DNA of 64,000 nt from contig CAYRYU010000002.1 of NCBI GenBank assembly GCA_964428355.1, forward strand, positions 128,159 to 192,158, read 5' to 3'. How positions within the stretch are numbered: position 1 is the stretch's first letter; each line of letters starts with the position of its first letter. Shown here one piece after another: positions 50,461-58,340 of this stretch. This DNA comes from CAYRYU01 sp964428355. Lineage in GTDB: Bacteria > Muiribacteriota > Ozemobacteria > Ozemobacterales > Ozemobacteraceae. The notes beneath the pieces were generated by a model. That model had not been told where the DNA came from. It saw nothing but the letters and a program-made list of their open reading frames with translations, and did not search any database. A program made the position numbers and the translations under genes.

Positions 50461-51351
50461 TCATTTTACATCATACTGGTAGAGATTGTATTTTTTCATG
50501 ATGCTGATCAGCTTGCTGGCATAACTCGGGTCGGTGGCGTAACCGGCCTTCTGGAGCTCCCGTGCGAACTGGTCGGGGTTGTTCTTGTTGGCCATGCAGG
50601 TCTTGTAACGGGAAGCCGTCGTCAGGAGTCTGGCATGGTCGTCGATCGATTCCCGCCAGGTGTTGTACTTCCGGAAGTTGTCATAGATGGTGACGTACCT
50701 GCCGTTCTCGTATTCCTGGGTCTTGACCTTGATCGAGCCGGCGGGACCGGTTCCCTTGATCCCGAAAAGGTTCTTGGCATCTGCGATCGTGGACGCACCC
50801 CAACCGGTCTCGAGGGCGGCCTGGGCAAGGGTGACGGAGGCGGGGACCCCGGTCTTCTTCTGGGATTCCCTTGCGACCGGCCCGAGAAGCGCGACGAACT
50901 TTTCGGGGGAGAGTTTCCCGCCCTTCCAGGCGTTGAGTTCCTTGGACTCCCCGGTCGATGCCGAAGTAGATGTGGACGTCGAGGTCGAAGTCTTGGTGGA
51001 AGTCGAAGTCTTGGTCGAGGTAGACGTTGAAGTCTTGTTCTTGTCGTCCGAGAAGATCTTCCCGAAGAGTTTTTCGACGATTCCCGTTATCCTCTCGAGA
51101 AGTTTCGTAATCCGGTCCATGATTTTCTGAAGCCAGGCATCGATGTCCGTCCCGGTCGGGGCGGTCGCAGAGGTGGCCGTTGAGGCGGTGGTGGCCGTGT
51201 CCGTCGTTGTCACGTTCGTATCGGTGGATGTGTTACTGGGCACCGTGACGTCGTGGTTGTCGAGGGTTTCCTGGAGGCCTTCTCCGTAGACAACGAGGGT
51301 CGCGCAAAGAAAGAGTCCGATCATCCCAATCTTCTTCCCCATTCTAAACAT
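50461..51351 (-). CDS. Secreted beta-N-acetylglucosaminidase (GH73, FlgJ/LytG type)
   Basis: The 296-residue product has a signal peptide (residues 5-22) and the short motif LQETLDNHD. A Ser/Thr-rich low-complexity region covers 37-67, a helix about 70-100, and a Lys/Ser/Thr repeat linker 107-133. The catalytic GH73 domain begins at about 145: PEKFVALLGPVARESQKKTGVPASVTLAQAALETGWG, with the catalytic Glu181, then NLFGIKG and the YATDPSYASKLI end typical of the family. It cleaves peptidoglycan glycan strands. AGGAGGGGGCAA precedes the ATG. The ST-rich linker may be glycosylated. Confidence 0.93.
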   Translation of the reverse strand: MFRMGKKIGMIGLFLCATLVVYGEGLQETLDNHDVTVPSNTSTDTNVTTTDTATTASTATSATAPTGTDIDAWLQKIMDRITKLLERITGIVEKLFGKIFSDDKNKTSTSTSTKTSTSTKTSTSTSTSTSASTGESKELNAWKGGKLSPEKFVALLGPVARESQKKTGVPASVTLAQAALETGWGASTIADAKNLFGIKGTGPAGSIKVKTQEYENGRYVTIYDNFRKYNTWRESIDDHARLLTTASRYKTCMANKNNPDQFARELQKAGYATDPSYASKLISIMKKYNLYQYDVK

Positions 51352-51425
51352 TTGCCCCCTCCTTTTTCGGTTTCTAAAAGATTTTACCCCCCCCTTCCCG
51401 AAAGTTACACCTCCGAAATGGGGAA

Positions 51426-51499
51426 GCCACGGAGACGCAGAGGCACTGAGACGGCTGGTGTTGAGGAAAACCCCTCGGTGGCTCGGTGAGCTCTGTGGC
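51426..51499. repeat. Palindromic intergenic repeat, short form
   Basis: Left arm GCCACGGAGACGCAGAGGC, right arm CTCGGTGGCTCGGTGAGCTCT ending GTGGC. It lies between the end of the pseudopilin operon and the glucosaminidase gene. Confidence 0.7.
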
Positions 51500-51513
51500 A
51501 GTCCCTGAATGAG

Positions 51514-52893
51514 TTACAGGGGTTTGCGGAGGACGATCTTGCCCGAGACCTCCGCAAGAGGCAAAAGATCACCCGTGTAGGTCTTGACAATCCGGTTCAG
51601 GTTTCCGAATGTCTGTTGCAACAGCGCGGGATCGTCGGCGAGTTTCCTTTCGCGCGCAAGAAGGCGTTCCCAGGCGGGACTGCGCCCCTGGTAACGCTGA
51701 ATGAGGCTCTGCACGAAAGCGCGATATGGAACACGGTTGGTTCCATCCAGCGCGGTGGAAAGGCGCCAGCCTTCGAGCGCTTTGATATTCACCTGCTCGT
51801 TCCGCCTTGCCGACCGGACCGGCAGGAGGGCTTCCCCCATCAACCATTCGTATTCTCTCCGGGACTGGACGACCCAGGGCAGGATCGCCTTCGTCACCGC
51901 CTCGAACCCCGCAAGACCCTTCACCGCTGTGTCATAGGAAAGGCTTCCCAACTTTTCGCGCTTGAAGGACTTCTCGATCTCGCGCATGGTGGGAACCAGT
52001 TCCTGGAGGACGACGAACATCAGGGCCGCGACACCTTCGCAGGAAGCCGCGATCCGTCCCTGCAGGTTCACCAGTTCAACGCTCGGCTTTTTCGACGTGA
52101 GCGTCGAACGGGTGTTCCGCAAAGTGTTGATCTCGGCTGCTGCCGAAGCGACCGTGGCAAGGAGATTTGTCGTCGCAACGTGGCATCTTCCCAGCGCCTT
52201 TACCAGCGCGGGATCGGCACCTTTCGACTGGGCGGCGACCGCAAGCGAACCTCCGGCCTTGTCGGGGAAGAATGCCTTGACGATCTCGGCTTCGAGCGTG
52301 TTCTCGTCCACCATCGTCAACCGTTCCATGATCTTCGGGCCCACCGGGCTGGGAAGGAGCGCGTCCAGAGCGTATTCCCGACTCTGTCCGTCCTTCTCCT
52401 TCCATCCGACCCTGGCCACAACCTCCGCGAGGTGCTTCCCGGGATCGTTCCCGGAAGCGGACTTTCGCCGTTCCGCGGCAACTTCCACCTCGAACGGCTT
52501 CAGTTGCGGATAGAGATCCCCGTCGGGGGTTCCGATCTTCCCGTCCTGCGCTGGGTCCATGGTTCCCCAGGGGGCCTGGGAGTCGTGGAAGTGTCTGAAG
52601 AAGGGGGAGTTTCCGTCGATAACGGCATTTTTGGTCTTGAGCTCGTCATGGAAATCCATCACCGAAAGTAGATCGCCGTTGAGGCGGATGTCCTCCTGAA
52701 GATCGTTTACCACTTTCATCCCGACCCGGTTCGCGGTAAGCGTGTTGCCCGACATCTGTGCCCGGCTGCTGCTGGAGCGGAGAAGCTGGTAGAAGCCCAG
52801 AACCGCGAAAGAGATGATGAAAAGGGCGAGCAGAAGTTCGAGAAGACTGAACCCCGCCCCACCTCGTGCGCGCGCGATGATCGGGCTACTCAT
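51514..52893 (-). CDS. Prepilin-like protein (minor pseudopilin)
   Basis: The 459-residue product starts with a short leader ending Gly, then the prepilin motif G|FSLLELLLALFIISFAVLGFYQLL (cleavage after residue 14, Glu at +5). PilD-type peptidase would cleave and N-methylate it. The 430-residue body is large for a minor pilin, mainly helical in its second half. It is the last gene of a three-gene operon; its ATG lies 8 bp inside the preceding gene. It likely primes or caps a type IV pilus-like or type II secretion fibre, with the pilC-like gene at 33.2 kb. Confidence 0.85.
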   Translation of the reverse strand: MSSPIIARARGGAGFSLLELLLALFIISFAVLGFYQLLRSSSSRAQMSGNTLTANRVGMKVVNDLQEDIRLNGDLLSVMDFHDELKTKNAVIDGNSPFFRHFHDSQAPWGTMDPAQDGKIGTPDGDLYPQLKPFEVEVAAERRKSASGNDPGKHLAEVVARVGWKEKDGQSREYALDALLPSPVGPKIMERLTMVDENTLEAEIVKAFFPDKAGGSLAVAAQSKGADPALVKALGRCHVATTNLLATVASAAAEINTLRNTRSTLTSKKPSVELVNLQGRIAASCEGVAALMFVVLQELVPTMREIEKSFKREKLGSLSYDTAVKGLAGFEAVTKAILPWVVQSRREYEWLMGEALLPVRSARRNEQVNIKALEGWRLSTALDGTNRVPYRAFVQSLIQRYQGRSPAWERLLARERKLADDPALLQQTFGNLNRIVKTYTGDLLPLAEVSGKIVLRKPL

Positions 52894-53413
52894 CGGGGGA
52901 GCTCCCGATGTTCTTCAGCGCGGCCTCGACGAAGAAGGAAAGGTCTTTCTTCTGGGTCGGATCGTAAAGCGTGATCTGGGCGATCACCATACCCGCTCCG
53001 AGAGCGGTGAAGGCCCCGGTTTTGACATTGTCGAAAAGGACCTTGCGGCCGTCGGGGTCGTGAGCACCCTTGAACGAGTCGGTGTATTCCACGAGCTGGT
53101 ACAGCACCGGTTCCCCGCTGCCCGTCCGCTCGAAGTAAAGGACCTTGATCTCGTTGGTCAGGTCTTTCACGATGGCGTAGGGCAGAGTGAACCCCTCGAT
53201 GGGCTTGACGACTTCGGTTCCGGTCAGCAACGCCTCGCGGATCGCCTGGCTGGCTTTTCGGGCCTCCATCGCGAAGGTCAGGGTTTCGGTGATCTTGGTG
53301 GTGGTGCCCTGTGATTGCCTGAAGAACGAGATCCCCAGTGCCATCAGGATCATCATGATCGCGGCCACGACCGTGATCTCGATCAGGGTGAAGGCAGCCC
53401 GGCGGTCAATCAT
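52886..53413 (-). CDS. Prepilin-like protein (minor pseudopilin)
   Basis: The 175-residue product starts at ATG 53413 (MIDRRAA|FTLIEITVVAAIMMILMALGISFF), a prepilin-type leader with Ala instead of Gly at -1 and Glu at +5. Ala at -1 is tolerated by some prepilin peptidases. The body is a typical small pseudopilin, GspH/GspJ-like in length. The ATG overlaps the stop of the upstream gene in an ATGA. A longer upstream in-frame opening is rejected because it would bury the leader. Confidence 0.85.
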   Translation of the reverse strand: MIDRRAAFTLIEITVVAAIMMILMALGISFFRQSQGTTTKITETLTFAMEARKASQAIREALLTGTEVVKPIEGFTLPYAIVKDLTNEIKVLYFERTGSGEPVLYQLVEYTDSFKGAHDPDGRKVLFDNVKTGAFTALGAGMVIAQITLYDPTQKKDLSFFVEAALKNIGSSPDE

Positions 53414-54744
53414 AGGGGCTCGAGGTGGGGAGGGTGATCCTCGCCGATCGTCTTCGTCGGGCATTCGGGACAGCGAAGACCGTAAAGTGCCTTGGGTCGC
53501 TTCCCCAGGAGATATTCGAATGTGAACCGGCTGATCGGCTCCTCGAGCTCCCCACCCTCCCAATCCGGGGAGGGAAACGCAAGGGAATATGGTTCCAAAT
53601 CATGATTACCATCACCGTCGCTATCAAGGCCCATTTCGGCGAATGGAACGTACTCGCTTTCGGCATCATCTGGTTCCGAAGGATCCCGGGGAAGCTTCAC
53701 CCGTGCATAGAACCAGTAGGTATCGCTCATCCCAGCGGGGACCTTCTTGAACCTGCACTTTATGGCAATTTGGTCCCAATCCTTGTTCCCGTCAGGTGAA
53801 ATCGCTTGGGGAACGGTCCATCTCTTTCCCGGGTAACCCTCTGCCGGTTGGGTAAAGTGGGCGAAAAAGTCCGAGGCTTTGAGCACCGAAGGAGGTGAAG
53901 CCGGGGTAGTGGTCGGATTGGGGACCGTCGTGGGGATCTCGGAAGGGACCTCCGGCGGAGCGGCGGGCAGGTCGAGCACGTCGGGGTTCTGACCGGGGGG
54001 AAAGGCTTTGGAATCGGCCAGGATATTCTTCAGGGAAGGATCCTTCAGCGCCTGGAACCCCTTTTCCTGAGCTTTGGCTTCGTTTTCGCGGCGCTTGGTG
54101 ATTATGTCCTTGATCATTCCTGAAAATGGAGAACCGCTTGGAGTGGGAAACCTCCCCGGATCGAGAACCGTGAAGACGATCGGAATCACGCGCCCGGCGG
54201 CGTCGAGCAGCGAATCCTCGTAGCGGATCCTCCAGAAGTAGAGGCGCTTTGCTTTTCCGAATGTTGCCCGGATGTAGATGTCGGCCTGATTGACCGCGGG
54301 TGGAAGGGCATTCTCGACAAAGAGGTCGAACTTCCCCCCCAAAAGCTTTTGGTCGTATTCCTCCAGCGGTTTGGATGCGAAAACACGCTGGGAGTAGGGT
54401 TTCTCGCGCAACTCGGCAAGCAGCATCGACAGGCGCGACTCGGCCACCATCAAGGTTCGGCTTCCCTCATCGACATGCTGCACCTGCTGCGAGTAGCTGG
54501 TCCCCAGGAAGTTGAGGGAAAACGCCAGGAACAGCATCGAAAGCACGCCCAGAATAACGAGGGGGAAGAAGAACCCCCTCCGGCTGCCCCCTCGATCCGG
54601 AAACCGTCGGCACTGATCCCGCGGAATCCGTTTTATCCAGTCCCCGAGGAACCGCTCGTAGTCGCAGGCTTCAGACTGCGCCCACGACGATTCGTCTCTG
54701 TCTGTGTTGTTGCGCCCGAAATTCACGGGTTTGCTTTGACTCAT
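53410..54744 (-). CDS. Large membrane-anchored pseudopilin-like protein without Glu+5 (PilX/GspK-like)
   Basis: The 444-residue product starts at ATG 54744 after AAGGGGAA. An unusual 57-residue charged cytoplasmic leader precedes G|FFFPLVILGVLSMLFLAFSLNFLG, which has the hydrophobic pilin-like helix but no Glu at +5, as in GspK-type tip pseudopilins. The extracytoplasmic body holds a Pro/Thr linker (about 265-295) and near the end an Asp-rich turn DSDGDGNHD that could bind calcium. It is first in the pseudopilin operon. Assignment to GspK or PilX is inferred from position, size and the missing Glu. Confidence 0.65.
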   Translation of the reverse strand: MSQSKPVNFGRNNTDRDESSWAQSEACDYERFLGDWIKRIPRDQCRRFPDRGGSRRGFFFPLVILGVLSMLFLAFSLNFLGTSYSQQVQHVDEGSRTLMVAESRLSMLLAELREKPYSQRVFASKPLEEYDQKLLGGKFDLFVENALPPAVNQADIYIRATFGKAKRLYFWRIRYEDSLLDAAGRVIPIVFTVLDPGRFPTPSGSPFSGMIKDIITKRRENEAKAQEKGFQALKDPSLKNILADSKAFPPGQNPDVLDLPAAPPEVPSEIPTTVPNPTTTPASPPSVLKASDFFAHFTQPAEGYPGKRWTVPQAISPDGNKDWDQIAIKCRFKKVPAGMSDTYWFYARVKLPRDPSEPDDAESEYVPFAEMGLDSDGDGNHDLEPYSLAFPSPDWEGGELEEPISRFTFEYLLGKRPKALYGLRCPECPTKTIGEDHPPHLEPL

Positions 54745-54851
54745 GCGGTTCCCCTTAAGGAGTTTACACAATTCTTCCCTTTACCGGAAGGGGGGCAAAC
54801 CAACAAAGGGAAAACCAGCAGGAAAAGTCTTTTTCCGTCCTTACTTTCCGC

Positions 54852-55502
54852 TCATTCGTAACCGATGCGCTCGATCGACAATGCGAAATAATTCCCGGAC
54901 CGGCGGTCCAGACCGCTTCGCTTGGGGACCCGAACCACTGTTCCCTCGACGATCACGGGACGTCCCTCGCGGAAGCCTCCGGGATCGCCGATCAGGGGAC
55001 AACCGTACATCTCCCCGAACGAGTTGGTTTCGCCTTTCTGGTAAAGGTAGTATCCCAGGTCCACGAGGGTCCCTGAGGGCATCCGGCCGAGGATTCCGTG
55101 GATTCGGACCCGGCGGCCCAGGAAATACCGGGCATTCCGGTAGAATTCGCCGAGAGAAACGCTCTGGTAGGTGATTCGGGGGGGAGTGACATCGATCGGC
55201 GGAGGCACGCTCCCGCGGCAGGGGGGCGGAGCGATCACTCCACGACAAGGGGGCTCCGCGATTTTCCCGCGACAAGGCCGGAGTTCATCGCTTTCATTCG
55301 TCTTCGTGGAGGGCCGGATCCCGGGGTTGGCATCGGTTCCGGCCGCCAGGGAGGCGAACTCGGAGCCGATCAAAACCAGTATCACTGCCGCGGTCAGCTT
55401 CACTCCCCCGCGGACGAAACTCGCGAGGCTCATCACCAGTTTGGATTTCCTGGACTCGACAGGGTAACCGGGGGTTTTTCCGGATACGGGTTTCAGTTCC
55501 AT
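54852..55502 (-). CDS. Secreted/anchored protein with three PCRG repeats and an OB-fold-like domain
   Basis: The 216-residue product has a hydrophobic segment at about 34-52 after a basic start, so it is exported or anchored. Residues 76-97 hold three PCRG motifs exactly 9 residues apart (Cys 77, 86, 95), followed by Pro-rich spacer. The C-terminal 100 residues (RRVRIHGILGRMPSGTLVDLGYYLYQ ... RPVIVEGTVVRVP) resemble a small OB-fold of tRNA_anti type. GGAGGAGGGAAC before ATG is a strong site. Function unknown. Confidence 0.65.
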   Translation of the reverse strand: MELKPVSGKTPGYPVESRKSKLVMSLASFVRGGVKLTAAVILVLIGSEFASLAAGTDANPGIRPSTKTNESDELRPCRGKIAEPPCRGVIAPPPCRGSVPPPIDVTPPRITYQSVSLGEFYRNARYFLGRRVRIHGILGRMPSGTLVDLGYYLYQKGETNSFGEMYGCPLIGDPGGFREGRPVIVEGTVVRVPKRSGLDRRSGNYFALSIERIGYE

Positions 55503-55569
55503 GTTCCCTCCTCCGAAATTCTTTCTCTCCCCATTCTATCATTTCCCCCTGGGTCCTGACCCCCAGCCC

Positions 55570-56625
55570 CTAACTCCTAGTCCCTGTTTTTTTCACCCAT
55601 GAATATCCGACGACCGAACCCAGGATTATCAACCCTCCGACCAGGGCGGAGGGGGAGGGAATCTCCCCCACCCCGACCGCAGTCCAGAGCGGGTTCAGGA
55701 CAGCCTCGAGAAGGCCGATGACCATTCCTTCGAAGGCCGGGACCGTCCGCATACCGACCGCGAAAAGAACGTAGGGGATTCCCAGCTGCAAAACCCCCAT
55801 CGCGGCAAGAACCCCGAATTTGAAGGGGCTCATTTCAGGCAACGCCCCCACGCACCAAGGCAGGCATACCATCATCGTCATGGCATTTCCAAGAATGAGA
55901 TACGGCAGGGAGGCCTCCAGGCCAGGCTGGGATCTCCCCTGCCCTTCCGGATCGGCCGGCCCAGTGCCAGACCTTGCCGCTCTCGAGCGGGCCCCTCTCG
56001 AGTGGGCCGCTCTCGAGTGGGCCCCTCTCGAGCGGGCCGCTCTCGAGTGGGCCGCCCGCGAACCCGCCGCACGCGGGCGGGCCGCCATCCGCAGGAAAAT
56101 CGCGTTCATCCCGCAAGCCACGCCCGAAAGCGCCCCGAGAATGTTCCCCAGCAAACCCGTCCCGGAGAGTTTTTCCCAGAAGAAGAAGCCCATCCCGAAA
56201 ACGCACCCCGCGATCGTGGCCCACTCGCGAAACCGGATGGGCTCCCCGAGAAGGGGAACCGAAAAGAGCGCGATGTACATCGGGGCGGTGTATTGCAGGA
56301 GAATCGCATTGGCGGTGGTGGTATACGCCGTCGCCGAGATGAACAGTGTCAGCATCAGCATGTAGCACGCCGCGGCGATCCAGGTGACGGGCCGGCGAAG
56401 GCTTTCGCGCAAGGCGCGGAAGGTGGCCTCCCAACCCGCCGAGCCCGCCAGTGCAACCACGAGGACCGGCAACGTGAAGAGGCTCCGGAATCCGGTTATG
56501 GCGAGCGGATCGAGCCCTCGGAGGTTCCTGACCGCGATCCCGGAAAAACTCCACAGGACCGCTGCAGCGACAATGAGCAACCGCCCCGAAATCGGGCGCT
56601 TTTCGGATTCGGCCATGGCTCGCAT
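55570..56625 (-). CDS. EamA/DMT-family transporter
   Basis: The ~351-residue inner-membrane protein has two five-helix EamA units: GRLLIVAAAVLWSFSGIAVRNL ... and, after the central loop, LEASLPYLILGNAMTMMVCLPW ... ending VGGLIILGSVVGYSW. Drug/metabolite transporters move small metabolites. The loop between the halves (about residues 185-225) is enlarged by an Arg/Ser/Ala/His pentapeptide repeat encoded by a 15-bp minisatellite. Two starts are possible, 56625 and 56616. Confidence 0.88.
   Translation of the reverse strand: MRAMAESEKRPISGRLLIVAAAVLWSFSGIAVRNLRGLDPLAITGFRSLFTLPVLVVALAGSAGWEATFRALRESLRRPVTWIAAACYMLMLTLFISATAYTTTANAILLQYTAPMYIALFSVPLLGEPIRFREWATIAGCVFGMGFFFWEKLSGTGLLGNILGALSGVACGMNAIFLRMAARPRAAGSRAAHSRAARSRGAHSRAAHSRGARSRAARSGTGPADPEGQGRSQPGLEASLPYLILGNAMTMMVCLPWCVGALPEMSPFKFGVLAAMGVLQLGIPYVLFAVGMRTVPAFEGMVIGLLEAVLNPLWTAVGVGEIPSPSALVGGLIILGSVVGYSWVKKTGTRS
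55981..56085 (-). repeat. 15-bp minisatellite in the transporter loop
   Basis: The unit TCTCGAG(C/T)GGGCC(C/G)C occurs five times almost perfectly (55981-56055) and twice in degraded form (to 56085). It codes alternating SRAAH and SRGAH-type pentapeptides. The 15-bp length keeps the frame when copy number changes. Confidence 0.9.
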
Positions 56626-56727
56626 GATAGCCGTCCCGGCCCCGGAACGCAATCCGCGCTTGTTTTCCCCGACCCGCGATCGAGCGGGCCGGGCTCCCTC
56701 GTCCGGTGTGAGAACCCCTGTCGGAGC

Positions 56728-57741
56728 CTATCTCTGGTCGGCGAAGGGATCGTGGATTGCGGTGACCCTGGGAACATACCCGTATTTCTTGTCACCATAC
56801 TCCCGGGAATTCGACCAACCCTTCATGTTGGCGTAAACCTGGTCCGCTGTTTGAAGGCGGTTCTGGTGGGTGTTGTCCGCGAACATGGGGACCCCGGAGC
56901 TGTTCTTGCCCATGTAGACGAACCAGTGGTGTGCGTCATTCGCGACATGGTAGGCGGGGTCCCGGTCGTAGTGGATCTTCACGTGGATCAGCATCCCGGG
57001 TTTGAGCAAGCCCGCTTCGACAGCCTTGGGCAGGTCGTTGATCTGGGCGCCGCGCAACCGGGTGTCAGCGGGGTAGGCCGACTGGGGCTGATAGTAGACC
57101 GCCTTGCCCGGCTTCGCTCCGGCCTTGGCCGCAACCGTTCCCGAAAACTGCAGGCACTTCCCGGACCGGTTCCATTCCGATCGTTTCGCCAGTTCGAGGC
57201 CTTTCTTCAGGGCCTCGGGGATTTCCGGCCCGTTGATTCCTCCGGTTTTGCCGGGAGGCACCGGATCGAAGCCCGGGGTCGGCGTGGGTGGAACAGGTGT
57301 CGAACCGGGCGGATCGTACGGGGAGGGGTTGGGCCCGTCATACGCGGGGACTCCCGGAGCATCGACGAGCGAGACATGGACATACGCGAACCCGGATTTG
57401 TAACGGATGCGGTACCATTTCCCCTCGCGAGCCACGATCTGGACTTTGGTTCCCGGTGGGAAGCCGTCGATGATCTTTCCCCAAGGTCCGTTCCGGACAT
57501 TCAGCCGGATATGGCAGTTGACGTTTCCCTCGCACGGGTAGGTGACATCGCTCCCCGCGGTTTCCTGGCCCTGGACGGCCTGCGCGGCCTGCGTGGTCTG
57601 AGCAGCAGCGGTGCTTTCCGAGGGATCGTGGGAGTCGAGCACCTTCTGAAGGTCGGTTTCGGAAAACGCGACCCCGGCGATCAGAACCGTGAAGAAAAGC
57701 GCAACCCAACCACCGAAGAATACCTTTCTACCAAACGCCAT
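56728..57741 (-). CDS. Secreted SH3b protein with C-terminal Cys/His amidase-like domain
   Basis: The 337-residue product has a signal peptide (residues 4-27) followed by DLQKVLDSHD, close to the LQETLDNHD motif after the signal peptide of the glucosaminidase at 50.5 kb. A bacterial SH3 domain lies at about 68-127 (IRLNVRNGPWGKIIDGFPPGTKVQIVAREGKWYRI), then a Pro-rich linker at 130-165. The C-terminal domain has Cys196 in GKCLQFSG and His271/His272 in DAHHWFVYMG, suggesting a papain-like NlpC/CHAP-type amidase that would cut peptidoglycan peptides. AGGAGG before ATG 57741 decides the start. Confidence 0.75.
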   Translation of the reverse strand: MAFGRKVFFGGWVALFFTVLIAGVAFSETDLQKVLDSHDPSESTAAAQTTQAAQAVQGQETAGSDVTYPCEGNVNCHIRLNVRNGPWGKIIDGFPPGTKVQIVAREGKWYRIRYKSGFAYVHVSLVDAPGVPAYDGPNPSPYDPPGSTPVPPTPTPGFDPVPPGKTGGINGPEIPEALKKGLELAKRSEWNRSGKCLQFSGTVAAKAGAKPGKAVYYQPQSAYPADTRLRGAQINDLPKAVEAGLLKPGMLIHVKIHYDRDPAYHVANDAHHWFVYMGKNSSGVPMFADNTHQNRLQTADQVYANMKGWSNSREYGDKKYGYVPRVTAIHDPFADQR

Positions 57742-57878
57742 TTTGAGCCTCCTTGAAGCAGGCCTTTTCAATATTTTCCCTAATCCGATGAAAATGTTAC
57801 ACCTTTTGCCTCGGATTTTTGAAATATCTCCCCCGGACGAGTTGGAATGGGAAACTTTGAAGCCCGTCCTGTCGTGGG

Positions 57879-57907
57879 TTGCGCAAGGTGGGTGGAATTG
57901 ATATCTT
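57879..57907 (+). promoter_or_regulatory. Promoter of hicBA
   Basis: TTGCGC and TATCTT with a 17-bp spacer, 22 bp before the hicB ATG. Confidence 0.5.
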
Positions 57908-57928
57908 TCAATTCGGAGGTGTTTTCCC

Positions 57929-58144
57929 ATGAAGAACCGTTTCCATGCAATCCTCGAGCGTGATGGCGAATGGTTTGTCGCCTGGTGTCCGGAAATCCCA
58001 GGTGCGAATGGCCAGGGGGAATCGAAGTCCGAATGCCTCCGGAATCTGGAACAGGCGGTTCAGACGCTGCTCAACGACCGGCTGGAGGATGCCCTCCGCG
58101 GTCTGCCTGAAGATGCCCTCCAGGAGACGATTTTGGTCGGATGA
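57929..58144 (+). CDS. hicB: HicB-family antitoxin
   Basis: The 71-residue protein has the HicB partial RNase-H-like fold pattern: FHAILERDGEWFVAWCPEIPGANGQGESKSECLRNLEQAVQTLL. No separate DNA-binding domain follows, as in short HicB forms. It neutralises HicA. GGAGG 9 nt before ATG. The stop overlaps the hicA start (ATGA). The order antitoxin-toxin is the reverse of the E. coli hicAB layout but common in other genomes. Confidence 0.88.
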   Translation: MKNRFHAILERDGEWFVAWCPEIPGANGQGESKSECLRNLEQAVQTLLNDRLEDALRGLPEDALQETILVG

Positions 58145-58335
58145 AGAGATCGGTGCTCCTTCGCCATCTGCGAGTCCATGGGTGCCATCTCAAACGTGAA
58201 AGCGGCGCCCACTCCCTTTGGACCAACCCCCAAACCGGCCATATCGAAGCCATCCCACGCCATCAGGAAATCCCGGATCTCCTCGCCAGGAAAATCTGCC
58301 GATGCCTTTCGGTTCCCGATCTCCACATTCGGTGA
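58141..58335 (+). CDS. hicA: HicA-family mRNA interferase toxin
   Basis: The 64-residue protein has the HicA dsRBD-like pattern: VLLRHLRVHGCHLKRESGAHSLWTNP, then AIPRHQEIPDLLARKICRCL. The His in GAHSLW is the conserved catalytic residue. It cuts mRNA during translation unless bound by HicB. It overlaps hicB by 4 bp. Its stop is 5 bp before rmlD, so the toxin module and sugar genes may share a transcript. Confidence 0.9.
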   Translation: MKRSVLLRHLRVHGCHLKRESGAHSLWTNPQTGHIEAIPRHQEIPDLLARKICRCLSVPDLHIR

Positions 58336-58340
58336 ATCAC

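Noticed and set aside
34566..51499. CRISPR-like reading of the repeated GCCACGGAG sequences
   Set aside because: The copies are scattered singly between genes and are inverted pairs, without regular spacers or cas genes.
55981..56085. CRISPR-like reading of the tandem 15-bp repeat
   Set aside because: The units are directly adjacent with no spacers and are in frame inside a transporter gene.
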